Below are positions 53,608 to 62,891 of a DNA stretch of 64,000 nt, piece by piece. The stretch is from Pseudomonas hormoni. Its GTDB lineage: Bacteria; Pseudomonadota; Gammaproteobacteria; Pseudomonadales; Pseudomonadaceae. How positions within the stretch are numbered: the stretch's first letter is position 1; every line of letters begins with the position of its first letter. Location of the stretch: the NCBI RefSeq assembly GCF_018502625.1, contig NZ_CP075566.1, positions 2,237,001-2,301,000 on the forward strand. Reading direction: 5' to 3'. The translations under genes were made by a program, and so were the position numbers. Under the pieces are notes generated by a model that saw only the letters and a program-made list of their open reading frames with translations, ran no database searches and was not told the DNA's origin.

Positions 53608-53737
53608 ATTGTGGGAACGGGCTTGTGTGGCGAGGGAGCTTGCTCCCGCTGGGTTGCGAAGCGACCCCAAAAGCTTTGCGACTGCTTCGCAGCCGAGCGG
53701 GAGCAAGCTCCCTCGCCACACAAGCGGTTCCCATAAT
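53608..53737. repeat. REPIN (class C, extended stem) in the mtlE/mtlF gap
   Basis: Core arms tgtggcgagggagcttgctc and gagcaagctccctcgccaca with the class C spacer. The pairing continues outward (attgtgggaac...gcttg against caagcggttcccataat), giving an unusually long stem right after the binding-protein gene. Confidence 0.88.
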
Positions 53738-53748
53738 GAAATGGCGGG

Positions 53749-55059
53749 TTACTTGGGATAACCGGCGCGCTTCATCTCACGTTCGGTGGTTTGCTGGGCG
53801 GCAGCCAAGGCCTGATCGACCGTGGTCTGGCCGATCAGCGCCGCCGAGAACGACTTGCCTACTTGAGTGCCAATCCCCTGGAACTCGGGAATGGTCACCA
53901 GCTGAATGCCGATGTATGGCACGGGTTTGAGTGTCGGTTTGCTCGGGTCCGCCGCTTTCAGCGATTCCAGCGTCACCTTGGCGAACGGCGCGGCGCTCAT
54001 GTAGGCGTCGCTGTAGGTCGAGGCCCGAGTGCCTGGCGGCACGTTGGCGATGCCGTCCTTTTCTGCGACCAGTGCGCCGTACTCCTTGGAAGTCGCCCAG
54101 GCACTGAAGGTTTTTGCCGCGTCCTTGGCCTTGGAGCTGGTCGGAATCGCCAGCGCCCAGGAATAGAGCCAGGCCGAGCCTTTGTCGGTGGTCTGATGCG
54201 GCGCGTAGGTGAAGCCAACGTGTTCGCTGACTTTGCTCTGGGTCTTGTCGGTGACGAACGAGCCGGCGACGCTGGCATCGACCCAGATCGCACACTTGCC
54301 GCTGTTGAACAGCGCCAGGTTTTCGTTGAAACCGTTGCTCGACGCGCCCGGTGGACCGGATTTCTTCATGGTGTCGACGTAGAAGTTCAGCGCGTTTTTC
54401 CACTCGGGACCGGTGAATTCAGGCTGCCATTTCTCATCGAACCAGCGTGCGCCATAGGCGTTGGCGACGGTGGTGATCAGCGCCATGTTCTCGCCCCAGC
54501 CGGCCTTGCCGCGCAGGCAGATGCCGTACTGTTCTTTGTCCTTATTGGTGAGTTTGCCGGCGAATTCGCCGATCTGTTCCCAGGTCGGGCGCTCGGGCAT
54601 GGTCAGCCCGGCCTCCTTGAACAGGTCGGTGCGGTAGTAGGTGATGGAGCTTTCGGCGTAGAACGGCAGGGCGTACAGCGAACCCTTGACCGACAAACCT
54701 TCACGCACCGAAGGGAACACGTCGTCGAGGTCGTAAGTGGCGGGCAAATCCTTCATCGGTTCCAGCCAGCCCTTGGCGCCCCAGAGTGCGGCTTCGTACA
54801 TGCCGATGGTCAGCACATCGAACTGTCCACCCTGGGTGGCGATGTCAGTGGTCAGGCGTTGGCGCAGGACGTTTTCTTCGAGCACCACCCAATTGAGCTT
54901 GATGTCCGGGTGCTCGGCTTCGAACGTTTTCGAGAGCTTTTGCATGCGGATCATGTCGCTGTTATTGACGGTGGCGATGGTCAGTGTCTGAGCGCCGAGG
55001 CTGACGCTGCTGAGGGTCATGCAGGTGAGGGCTAGCAGAGCTTTTACCGAAGGTTGCAT
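53749..55059 (-). CDS. mtlE: Mannitol/sorbitol-binding protein MtlE
   Basis: Periplasmic solute-binding protein of the polyol ABC importer. The start is ATG at 55059 (MQPSVKALLALTCMTLSSVS) with AAAGGAG upstream; the longer reading is rejected. Signal peptide to about residue 23. The 436-residue protein has cluster B binding-protein text: FEAEHPDIKLNWVVLEENVL, GQFDVLTIGMYEAALWGAKG, LPFYAESSITYYRTDLFKEA and FNSGKCAIWVDASVAGSFVT. It is the first gene of the operon and is preceded by an activator-type promoter. Confidence 0.93.
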   Translation of the reverse strand: MQPSVKALLALTCMTLSSVSLGAQTLTIATVNNSDMIRMQKLSKTFEAEHPDIKLNWVVLEENVLRQRLTTDIATQGGQFDVLTIGMYEAALWGAKGWLEPMKDLPATYDLDDVFPSVREGLSVKGSLYALPFYAESSITYYRTDLFKEAGLTMPERPTWEQIGEFAGKLTNKDKEQYGICLRGKAGWGENMALITTVANAYGARWFDEKWQPEFTGPEWKNALNFYVDTMKKSGPPGASSNGFNENLALFNSGKCAIWVDASVAGSFVTDKTQSKVSEHVGFTYAPHQTTDKGSAWLYSWALAIPTSSKAKDAAKTFSAWATSKEYGALVAEKDGIANVPPGTRASTYSDAYMSAAPFAKVTLESLKAADPSKPTLKPVPYIGIQLVTIPEFQGIGTQVGKSFSAALIGQTTVDQALAAAQQTTEREMKRAGYPK

Positions 55060-55415
55060 CGTGCACTCCTTTTCTGCACCCGGTGGGGACAGAAGGACAG
55101 TTATTGTTTTTGTGTCTTCCGAGGCAGGAAGAATGTGCACTGATTACAGCCTTCAATTGAGGATGAGACAAATCATCCATCGCACTTGGATCGATACTAT
55201 TTTGCACTGGGGTTAGAGGGGGGAGATGCAGGAACAGGCTTCGCAGGGGTGAGAGGGCATTGAATTTGTACAGGTTTTGAGGGCCTCTTCGCGGGCAAGC
55301 CTCGCTCCTATAGTGGTTTTGTGTCGTTCATTTAATCGTGCATCAAACCCCAATCCCGTAGGAGCAAGGCTTGCCCGCGATGGCGATCTGAAAAATCAAC
55401 ACATAACCCGCGCTT
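55060..55415 (-). promoter_or_regulatory. Mannitol operon promoter with putative MtlR half-sites
   Basis: On the minus strand: -35 TTGTCT (55171-55166), 17 bp, -10 TGTAAT (55148-55143), giving a leader of about 75 bases before mtlE. Two direct repeats AGTGC lie at 55208-55204 and 55186-55182, exactly 22 bp apart, with the nearer one 10 bases ahead of the -35. This is the layout of an AraC-type activator site. The rest of the region up to mtlR holds a REPIN. Confidence 0.7.
55287..55380. repeat. REPIN (class B) between mtlR and mtlE
   Basis: cttcgcgggcaagcctcgct faces aggagcaaggcttgcccgcg. The right arm carries aggagcaaggc in place of aggagcgaggc, as in the copy at 26095. Confidence 0.86.
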
Positions 55416-56321
55416 TCATCCAAGGTTCTGCTCGGTCAACCGCTGCACCGCCAGCCGCCGGTAATGCGAAGGCGTCATGCCCTTGAGCTGTTGAAAACGC
55501 CGGTTGAAATTGGAAATGTTGTTGAAGCCTGACTCGAAACACACATCGGTCACCGGCTTGTCGCCATCGGCGAGCAATTCGCAGGATTTGCTGATGCGCA
55601 GTCGGTTGACGAACTCGATGAAGCAGCGCCCGGTGGCTTGCTTGAATACACGGCTGAAATAAGTCGGCTTCATGCCCAGGTGCTCGGCGACTTCTTCCAA
55701 TGGCAGCTCCCGGGCGTAATGGGCAAAGATGTAATCCACCGCCCGGTTGGTGCGATCGATATTGTGCTCGTCCGCCAGTTGCGGCGTCGTGGCACCGGAC
55801 AGCAACTGGTAGTCGTCGGACGCTGCGAGCAATTCCAGCAGTATGAAAAAATGCCCGAGCCGGGTTACGCCCTTGGTGTCGGCAATACGCTGCATCAAGG
55901 TCATGGCCTGGCGGATCGTGCGTTTGCAGCGAAACTCGATGCCGTATTGGGCGCGCTCCAGCAAGGGCGCAAGCGTCTTGAGCTCGGCAAACACCTGATG
56001 GCCGCTCTCGAACAACTCGTCGGTGAAATTGACCAGCATGTCGCGCTTGGGCACCACTTCGTCCTCGGCTACCTGGCTGATCCAGTTATGGGGCAGGTTG
56101 GGGCCGGTCAGAAACAGGGTTTCCGGATAGAAGTTGCCGATGTAGTCGCCAATGAACACCTTGCCGGAACTGGCGACGATCAGGTGCAGTTCGTATTCCT
56201 TGTGGAAATGCCAGCGTACCAAGGGGCAGGGGAAACCGTGCTGGCGATAGATGATCGACAACCCGTTGTGGTCGTCCATCAATTCGTAGGAAGGATCGGT
56301 GACTCTGGCAGTCCGGGTCAT
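55416..56321 (-). CDS. mtlR: AraC-family activator of the mannitol operon
   Basis: A 301-residue AraC/XylS regulator, the likely activator of mtlEFGKDYZ in response to mannitol, sorbitol or arabitol. The N-terminal cupin part contains HFHKEYELHLIVASSGKVFI and YPETLFLTGPNLPHNWISQV; the C-terminal DNA-binding part has EEVAEHLGMKPTYFSRVFKQ, ATGRCFIEFVNRLRISKSCE and CFESGFNNISNFNRRFQQLK. It is encoded upstream of and in the same direction as mtlE, with its own promoter. Confidence 0.92.
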   Translation of the reverse strand: MTRTARVTDPSYELMDDHNGLSIIYRQHGFPCPLVRWHFHKEYELHLIVASSGKVFIGDYIGNFYPETLFLTGPNLPHNWISQVAEDEVVPKRDMLVNFTDELFESGHQVFAELKTLAPLLERAQYGIEFRCKRTIRQAMTLMQRIADTKGVTRLGHFFILLELLAASDDYQLLSGATTPQLADEHNIDRTNRAVDYIFAHYARELPLEEVAEHLGMKPTYFSRVFKQATGRCFIEFVNRLRISKSCELLADGDKPVTDVCFESGFNNISNFNRRFQQLKGMTPSHYRRLAVQRLTEQNLG

Positions 56322-56408
56322 ATCAGGGCGCTTATTTTGTTATTGCACCCTGATCATGCCTCTTTCCGGACGCTCAATACCAGTCTTTGACGCAAGCCCT
56401 TGCACGAG

Positions 56409-57311
56409 TTAGCGATTTGTACCGTTTGCCTTAATGATGTTGGCCGTCCGGCAATGCTTTACCAGGTTTGACTTTTCGAAAAAGTCCGCATTGATAATGC
56501 TGCTCTTCAGGGGCCAGTCACTGATCGCGGGATCAAACCATTGATCAAGAAGCGCCTCGATAGAGACTGGCCCCATATGAATAAGGTAGCTGGTCGCAGA
56601 CAAGGACCATGGCAGCAGGTCGCTCGGCGGGTATTTCATTACCCGAGTGATGTGCGCCTTCAGTTCATCGGTGTTGGTATCACCTATACCACTCCATTCA
56701 TGTTTGAGTTGACGGCAAAAGTACGTTCTGTCGATCTCCGGGTGAGATTGCGCCGCCACCAGTACACGCTGACTACGACTGATCTGCTTCAAGCTTCCCA
56801 GTGTCAGGAGAGCGTTTTCACGCGGAATTATCCGGTCACCCAGATGGGTCACCAGCAATCTGTTGAACTCTTTGTAGTTGAAGTACTGGTTGCCGGCCCT
56901 CAACTCATGAAAATCAAGCACGATGAACTCATCGGGGTTTTCCTGAAGAAACCGGATCACGTTCATGATCAGGTTTTCCAGTGAACGCGAAGACCGCCAT
57001 CCTTTATGGTGAAACCAGAAGGTAGTGCCGCCGTTGCGTCCGGTTTCATCCTCCAGCCGAAGATCAAGTGCGCGTGCCCCGTGAGTCAATTGATAATAAA
57101 AAGAATGGTTCTGGCAGGCTGCCCAATGACTGACGCCCGGTCCTATATAGGAGGCTTTCCGGTCCGCTCCGGCATTGTGGGCGCCCGGTAGTACAAGCTG
57201 TGTAATTGTTAAAGCATCTATAATCGGGATATCGCTCATCCATCGGTTGAGCTTTAAGTCTTGGGCGATATACGGGAAGTTGGGAAGTTCTGTATTTCGT
57301 TCGCTGTTCAT
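56409..57311 (-). CDS. Phosphatidylinositol-specific phospholipase C-like protein
   Basis: A 300-residue PLC X-domain protein. The start at 57311 (MNSERNTELPNFPYIAQDLK) has AAGGA upstream. The first catalytic His lies in TQLVLPGAHNAGADRKASYI (near 45) and the second in GGTTFWFHHKGWRSSRSLEN (near 98); GARALDLRLEDE supplies the acidic residue. There is no signal peptide, unlike secreted bacterial PI-PLCs, so export or site of action is unclear. It is AT-richer than its neighbours. It lies 69 bp downstream of the glycosyltransferase gene, same strand; joint function is unknown. Confidence 0.8.
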   Translation of the reverse strand: MNSERNTELPNFPYIAQDLKLNRWMSDIPIIDALTITQLVLPGAHNAGADRKASYIGPGVSHWAACQNHSFYYQLTHGARALDLRLEDETGRNGGTTFWFHHKGWRSSRSLENLIMNVIRFLQENPDEFIVLDFHELRAGNQYFNYKEFNRLLVTHLGDRIIPRENALLTLGSLKQISRSQRVLVAAQSHPEIDRTYFCRQLKHEWSGIGDTNTDELKAHITRVMKYPPSDLLPWSLSATSYLIHMGPVSIEALLDQWFDPAISDWPLKSSIINADFFEKSNLVKHCRTANIIKANGTNR

Positions 57312-57380
57312 TGATGCATCCTTGCACATGGATTAAAAGTTATCCGGGGTTAGTTATTCGGATCAGTGCAAGTTAAACTT

Positions 57381-58682
57381 TTAGGTATCCTCTTTAAATC
57401 GGTTTTTTGCTTCAATCCATTGCGACATATATTGAGTGCTTTTGTGTTGATGATGACGCAACATGCTGCCGGTGAAGTTGTCTCGCCTTAGTTGCGAAAG
57501 ATGCTGTTGGTAATACTCAAGTTTTGCAATCAATGCCGGGCCGTGTACTTGCTTCTGATAACGTTGGGCCAACAACTGTAAACCGACGGTCTGGGCGCTA
57601 GACCATTGCGACTGGTCTTTATAGAGTTGCACCGCGCTATCGGCGAAGTCCTGAGCGGTCCGGGTGATCGCGCCTGGCCATTGCTCCTGGCCATGCATGG
57701 CTTCTGCGCCAATTGGCGTGGTGACATTCGGCGTGCCACAGATCATTGCATCAACGAGCTTGCCCTTGATGCCCGCGCCGAAACGTAACGGCGCCAGACA
57801 CACTCGCGCCGCCGACATGACCTGCAAGGCGTCTTCTGCCCAGTTCATCACGTGGAACCCTTGAGCCGCATTGTGCAAGGCAGTCGCTTTTGGGGGGGTA
57901 TAGGCCCCGTAGATGTGCAATTGAGCAGTGGGCAACTGCTCGCGAATCAGCGGCCAGATCGTGGTTTTCAGCCAGAGCACCGCATCCCAGTTGGGCGCAT
58001 GGCGGAAGTTGCCAATATGGATAAAGTGCCCGCGATCTTCGAACGGTGCGGGCGGGCTGTCGGGTACATCGACCATCAACGGGCACCAATGCAACAGACT
58101 GCGCGGAACGTTGAACTGCTCGACCAATAATTCGATTTCCACTTCAGAAATCATCAGGTTCAAATCACTGCGATACAACGCCGCGATCTCGCGTTTGGCC
58201 AGGTCGGTGTCAGCCATCAGTTCGAATTCTTCACGCAAGGCCGGCGCGAACAGGTCGCTGAAGTCATTGGCATCATCACTGGCCTTCAGGCGATCCTTGA
58301 GCCGTTGATGCCGGGCATGACGCAGGCTTTGCAAATCCTGGGTGCCCAACACGCGCAAGGCATCAGGGCAGTGCTTTTCGACGCGCCAGCCGAATTGTTC
58401 TTCCATCATGAATTGTTCGAACAGCACGATATCCGGTGCCAGCTCGCTGACAAAAGCGTCGAAACTGCTGTTGTTCAGCTCGATCGGCACTTCGCGAATG
58501 CCCAGCGCTGTCAGGTCTTCCTGGTGTTCGCCAGCACCAGCGGGGCTGCTGAATGTCACGTCCCAGCCTTGTTGCAGGAAAGTCCCAAGCAGTTGCATCA
58601 CATACCCGCCGGCCGCTGAAGACCGAGGCTCGGGCCAGACGTAGCCGATGGCCAGGACTTTGGTTGCGCGGGGTTGATTCAT
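57381..58682 (-). CDS. Glycosyltransferase, GT4-like
   Basis: A 433-residue predicted GT-B glycosyltransferase. The N-terminal acceptor domain starts KVLAIGYVWPEPRSSAAGGY. The donor half has FIHIGNFRHAPNWDAVLWLK (about 224-243), LHIYGAYTPPKATALHNAAQ, and the GT4 tail PLRFGAGIKGKLVDAMICGT followed by PNVTTPIGAEAMHG, with the Glu-like nucleotide-sugar site. No polysaccharide cluster surrounds it, so the acceptor is unknown. Confidence 0.82.
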   Translation of the reverse strand: MNQPRATKVLAIGYVWPEPRSSAAGGYVMQLLGTFLQQGWDVTFSSPAGAGEHQEDLTALGIREVPIELNNSSFDAFVSELAPDIVLFEQFMMEEQFGWRVEKHCPDALRVLGTQDLQSLRHARHQRLKDRLKASDDANDFSDLFAPALREEFELMADTDLAKREIAALYRSDLNLMISEVEIELLVEQFNVPRSLLHWCPLMVDVPDSPPAPFEDRGHFIHIGNFRHAPNWDAVLWLKTTIWPLIREQLPTAQLHIYGAYTPPKATALHNAAQGFHVMNWAEDALQVMSAARVCLAPLRFGAGIKGKLVDAMICGTPNVTTPIGAEAMHGQEQWPGAITRTAQDFADSAVQLYKDQSQWSSAQTVGLQLLAQRYQKQVHGPALIAKLEYYQQHLSQLRRDNFTGSMLRHHQHKSTQYMSQWIEAKNRFKEDT

Positions 58683-58771
58683 GAAGGGCGATTCCTTGAA
58701 GCGGGGCAGGGATAAAAGCGGGGCGCAATTAAACCACAGCCGGGCGATTACCGAGCCCGCTTCAACGCGGA

Positions 58772-59137
58772 CTAGCAGTTGTTCAGAATGCCTTTGACCT
58801 TGTCCCGCAACTGATCAATGGAAAACGGCTTGCCAATCACATGCATCCCCGCGGGCACATCAATGCTTTCGGCATAACCACTGGCAAACAGGATCGGCAA
58901 TTCGGGGCGAACCATGCGTGCCTGTGTGGCCAGTTCACGGCCATCCATCACCGGCAACCCGACGTCGGTCATCATCAAATCGATGTATTGATCTTCATCG
59001 TTGAGAAACTCCAGCGCCTGTTCACACCCGTCAGCCTCCAATACCTTGAATTCCAGCTCCTCGAGGACATCGACGATCAGCATGCGCACGATGTCGTCGT
59101 CTTCGACGACCAGGATGATGGATTTTTCGGCGGACAT
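58772..59137 (-). CDS. Single-domain response regulator
   Basis: A 121-residue receiver-only protein. The start is ATG at 59137 (MSAEKSIILVVEDDDIVRML). The acidic pocket is VVEDDD, the phosphorylation site is LMMTDVGLPVMDG (Asp near 58), then FASGYAE with the switch Ser, and the conserved Lys in VIGKPFSIDQL. With no output domain it probably acts as a phosphorelay carrier. It is divergent from the hybrid kinase across 262 bp, which makes that kinase the obvious partner. Confidence 0.9.
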   Translation of the reverse strand: MSAEKSIILVVEDDDIVRMLIVDVLEELEFKVLEADGCEQALEFLNDEDQYIDLMMTDVGLPVMDGRELATQARMVRPELPILFASGYAESIDVPAGMHVIGKPFSIDQLRDKVKGILNNC

Positions 59138-59399
59138 AATGGGGCTCTCAAAAATTGAATTCGCGGTGGCCGGTCGATCAAAAACGCCGGGCTCTAGCAT
59201 GAGTAAGTGACGGAACCCGACAAGTTCCCAACCACGCCATAAAAAAGAATAGCCGCACACGGGCCGGCAAGGATAACCGCTCACTTGCGCTGGAGCAGCT
59301 GAATGTAGGATTTTGCGCGAAAACACGTCAGAAAAATGGATCAATCCGGCTGATTTGGGGCAAACTCCTTGGTTTTCAACAGTTCGACAAGGCCTCCCC

Positions 59400-62300
59400 A
59401 TGACCACCGCGTCTTCGGTTGATGAGCAACGATTTCGTAAACTCCTGAGCCGCAACGTCAGTCTGCCATTGGGCGTCGGCGTACTCAGTGCGGTGTTCTT
59501 TGTCTCGCTGATCACTTATCTGCTGTCGGTGATCCAGTGGGTCGAGCACACCGACCGGGTGATCAATAACGCCAATGAAGCGGTAAAGCTGACCGTTGAT
59601 CTGGAAACCGGCATGCGCGGCTTCCTGCTCAGTGGCGACGAAAAATTCCTTGAACCCTACGAAACCGCCAAGCCGAGAATCGCGGTAGCGGTCAATACCT
59701 TGCTCGAACTGACCGCAGACAACCCCGTGCAAACGGATCGGCTGAAAAGGCTGCAGGCCTTGCAGAATGAGTGGGCCACGTATGCGCAGACCATGATCGA
59801 CCTGCAGCGCGCGAGCGGCGATTTCCGCAGCGCGGTCAAGGCCGGGCGCGGCAAACGCCTGACCGATGAGATTCGCAAGCAGTTCGAAGACGTGATCGAC
59901 ATGGAGCAGCAGTTGCGCACCGCGCGCAACGAAGACGTGCGCCGTACCACGATCTGGAGCATCAGCCTTTATCTGTTGTTCATCGCCGGTATCAGCGCAT
60001 TGCTGGCTTACATCGGCCGACGGGATTTGCTCAACCTGTCGCAAAGCTACAGCGCCACGCTGACCGCGCAACAGGCCAGTGCCCAGCGCCTGGAACAGCA
60101 AGCCTGGCTGCGTAATGGTCAGACCGAACTCGCCGAGCAGGTGCTGGGGCAATTGTCTCTGAATATGCTGGGTCGCAATATTCTGCAGTTTTGCGCGCAA
60201 TACCTGGGCACAGCCGTTGCGGCTATTTATGTGCGTGAAGAACACGGTGGCCTCAAGCGGGTAGCGTCCTATGGTTTTTCCCGCGAGCAGGAAGAGCGCG
60301 ATCAGCAGATTTACAGCGATGAAGGGATTGTGGGCCAGGTTGCACAACAGGCGCGCTTGATCCGGCTCGATCACGTTCCCAACGACTACTTCAAAGTCAC
60401 CTCCGGTCTCGGTGAAGGCCTGCCGCACAGTGTGCTGGTGGTGCCGACTAGCGATGACGATCGGGTCAACGGTGTGATCGAACTGGGCTTTCTGCGTCCG
60501 TTGAACGACCGCGACACCGAACTCCTCGAGCTGATCGCCGGCAATATCGGCACCTCGATCGAGGCGGCACGCTATCGCCAGCGCTTGCAGGAAGTCCTGG
60601 CCGAAACCCAGCAGCTCAATGAAGAACTGCAGGTCCAGCAGGAAGAGCTCAAGACCGCGAATGAAGAGCTGGAAGAGCAGTCGCGGATTCTCAAGGAGTC
60701 CCAGGCGCATCTGGAAACCCAGCAGGTCGAGCTGGAACAGACCAACGAACAACTCGCCGAACAGGCGCAGATCCTCGCCGAGCAACGCGATGCGATGGAC
60801 CTGAAAAACACCGAGCTCAATCAGGCCCAGACGCAACTCGAAGAACGCGCCGAAGAGTTGCAGCGCTCGAGCAAGTACAAATCCGAGTTCCTCGCCAACA
60901 TGTCCCACGAGCTGCGCACGCCGCTGAACAGTTCGCTGATCCTGGCCAAGCTGCTGGCGGAGAACCCCCAGGAAAACCTCAGCGCCGAGCAGGTCAAGTT
61001 CGCCGAGTCGATCTATTCGGCGGGTAACGATCTGCTGAACCTGATCAACGACATCCTCGACATTTCCAAGGTCGAGGCCGGCAAGCTTGAAGTGCGCCCG
61101 GAGAACACCAGCGTCGCGCGTCTGGTGGACGGTTTGCGCGGGATGTTCCAGCCGATGGCCACGGACAAGAAGCTGGATTTTCAGGTCGATCTGCAGCCCG
61201 GTGCGCCGATGATGATCTTCACCGACCGTCAGCGTCTGGAGCAGGTGATCAAGAACCTGCTGTCCAACGCGGTGAAGTTCACCGAACGAGGTTCTGTCAG
61301 CCTGACAGTGGCCAGTCAGCCAAACGCAGGCATCGCATTCATCGTCCGCGATTCCGGAATCGGCATTGCAGCGGATCAGCAGGAAAGCATTTTCGAAGCA
61401 TTCCGTCAGGCCGATGGCACCACCAATCGTCGTTATGGCGGCACCGGCCTGGGCCTGTCGATTTCCCGTGACCTGGCGGCCTTGCTCGGCGGTTCCATCA
61501 GCGTCACCAGCGAGCCGGGGCAGGGCAGTGTGTTTACTCTGGTCCTGCCGCAGCAGTACGTTGAACCGGGCGACTCGCCGATCGAGCCGATGAAGGCTTC
61601 ACCGGTGGCCATGATGCCGAAAGCGGCACCCGCTGCGCCTGTGCCGCTGATTGCCGAAGTCGATATCCCGCGCTTCAACGATGACCGCACCAATGCGCCG
61701 TTCACGACCCGCTGCATTCTGGTGGTCGAGGACGAGCCGAACTTTGCGCGCATCCTCTACGACCTGGCGCACGAACTGGGTTATCACTGCCTGGTAGCCC
61801 ATGGCGCCGACGAAGGCTACGACCTGGCCAGGGAATACATTCCCGACGCGATCCTGCTGGACATGCGCCTGCCGGACCATTCGGGTCTGACCGTGCTGCA
61901 ACGCCTGAAGGAACACGCGGAAACCCGGCACATCCCGGTGCATGTGATCTCGGTCGAAGACCGCGTCGAGGCCGCCATGCACATGGGCGCCATCGGTTAC
62001 GCGGTCAAGCCGACCACCCGCGAAGAGCTCAAGGACGTGTTCGCCCGCCTCGAAGCCAAGCTGACCCAGAAGGTCAAGCGCGTGCTGTTGGTCGAAGACG
62101 ACGATCTGCAGCGCGACAGCATTGCCCGGTTGATCGGCGACGAGGACATCGAAATTACCGCCGTCGGCCTGGCGCAGGATGCGCTGGACCTGCTGCGCAC
62201 AACAATTTTCGACTGCATGATCATCGACCTGAAACTGCCGGACATGCTCGGCAACGACCTGCTCAAGCGCATGTCCACCGAGGATATCTGCTCGTTCCCG

Positions 62301-62891
62301 CCGGTGATCGTCTACACCGGGCGCAACCTGACCCGCGACGAAGAGGCCGAACTGCGCAAGTATTCGCGCTCGATCATCATCAAGGGTGCGCGCTCGCCGG
62401 AGCGTTTGCTGGATGAGGTCACACTCTTTCTGCACAAAGTCGAATCCCGGTTGTCCCATGAACGGCAGACGATGCTCAAGACCGCGCGCAGTCGTGACAA
62501 GGTCTTCGAGGGTCGCAAAGTGCTGTTGGTGGACGACGATGTACGCAACATTTTCGCCCTCACCAGTGCGCTGGAGCAAAAGGGTGCAGTCGTGATCATT
62601 GGCCGGAACGGTCGGGAAGCGATTGAAAAATTGAATGAAGTGGAGGACATCGATCTGGTGTTGATGGACGTGATGATGCCGGAGATGGACGGTTTCGAGG
62701 CAACGAGCCTGATCCGTCAGGACCCGCGCTGGCGCAAGCTGCCGATCATTGCGGTGACGGCCAAGGCCATGAAGGACGATCAGGAGCGCTGCCTGCAGGC
62801 CGGCTCCAATGATTATCTGGCCAAGCCCATCGACCTGGATCGCCTGTTCTCGCTGATTCGCGTGTGGTTACCGAAGATGGAACGCATTTAG
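59400..62891 (+). CDS. CHASE3/GAF hybrid histidine kinase with three receiver domains
   Basis: A large membrane sensor, 1163 residues from ATG 59400 (MTTASSVDEQRFRKLLSRNV). TM1 is about 22-46, a CHASE3 sensor follows (ETGMRGFLLSGDEKFLEPYE), TM2 is near 188-206, GAF about 265-410, and a long coiled-coil near 425-525 (LNEELQVQQEELKTANEELE). Phospho-His is in NMSHELRTPLNS near 503, then HATPase (GGTGLGLSISRDLAALLGGS). Three receivers follow: ILVVEDEPNF with Asp near 820, VLLVEDDDLQ with Asp near 942, VLLVDDDVRN with Asp near 1089. It is followed directly by cheR and cheB homologues. Confidence 0.93.
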   Translation: MTTASSVDEQRFRKLLSRNVSLPLGVGVLSAVFFVSLITYLLSVIQWVEHTDRVINNANEAVKLTVDLETGMRGFLLSGDEKFLEPYETAKPRIAVAVNTLLELTADNPVQTDRLKRLQALQNEWATYAQTMIDLQRASGDFRSAVKAGRGKRLTDEIRKQFEDVIDMEQQLRTARNEDVRRTTIWSISLYLLFIAGISALLAYIGRRDLLNLSQSYSATLTAQQASAQRLEQQAWLRNGQTELAEQVLGQLSLNMLGRNILQFCAQYLGTAVAAIYVREEHGGLKRVASYGFSREQEERDQQIYSDEGIVGQVAQQARLIRLDHVPNDYFKVTSGLGEGLPHSVLVVPTSDDDRVNGVIELGFLRPLNDRDTELLELIAGNIGTSIEAARYRQRLQEVLAETQQLNEELQVQQEELKTANEELEEQSRILKESQAHLETQQVELEQTNEQLAEQAQILAEQRDAMDLKNTELNQAQTQLEERAEELQRSSKYKSEFLANMSHELRTPLNSSLILAKLLAENPQENLSAEQVKFAESIYSAGNDLLNLINDILDISKVEAGKLEVRPENTSVARLVDGLRGMFQPMATDKKLDFQVDLQPGAPMMIFTDRQRLEQVIKNLLSNAVKFTERGSVSLTVASQPNAGIAFIVRDSGIGIAADQQESIFEAFRQADGTTNRRYGGTGLGLSISRDLAALLGGSISVTSEPGQGSVFTLVLPQQYVEPGDSPIEPMKASPVAMMPKAAPAAPVPLIAEVDIPRFNDDRTNAPFTTRCILVVEDEPNFARILYDLAHELGYHCLVAHGADEGYDLAREYIPDAILLDMRLPDHSGLTVLQRLKEHAETRHIPVHVISVEDRVEAAMHMGAIGYAVKPTTREELKDVFARLEAKLTQKVKRVLLVEDDDLQRDSIARLIGDEDIEITAVGLAQDALDLLRTTIFDCMIIDLKLPDMLGNDLLKRMSTEDICSFPPVIVYTGRNLTRDEEAELRKYSRSIIIKGARSPERLLDEVTLFLHKVESRLSHERQTMLKTARSRDKVFEGRKVLLVDDDVRNIFALTSALEQKGAVVIIGRNGREAIEKLNEVEDIDLVLMDVMMPEMDGFEATSLIRQDPRWRKLPIIAVTAKAMKDDQERCLQAGSNDYLAKPIDLDRLFSLIRVWLPKMERI

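Noticed and set aside
18066..55380. Repeated palindromic units considered as CRISPR repeats
   Set aside because: They are scattered single units 2-15 kb apart, each with two inverted arms and no regular spacers or cas genes; they are REPINs.
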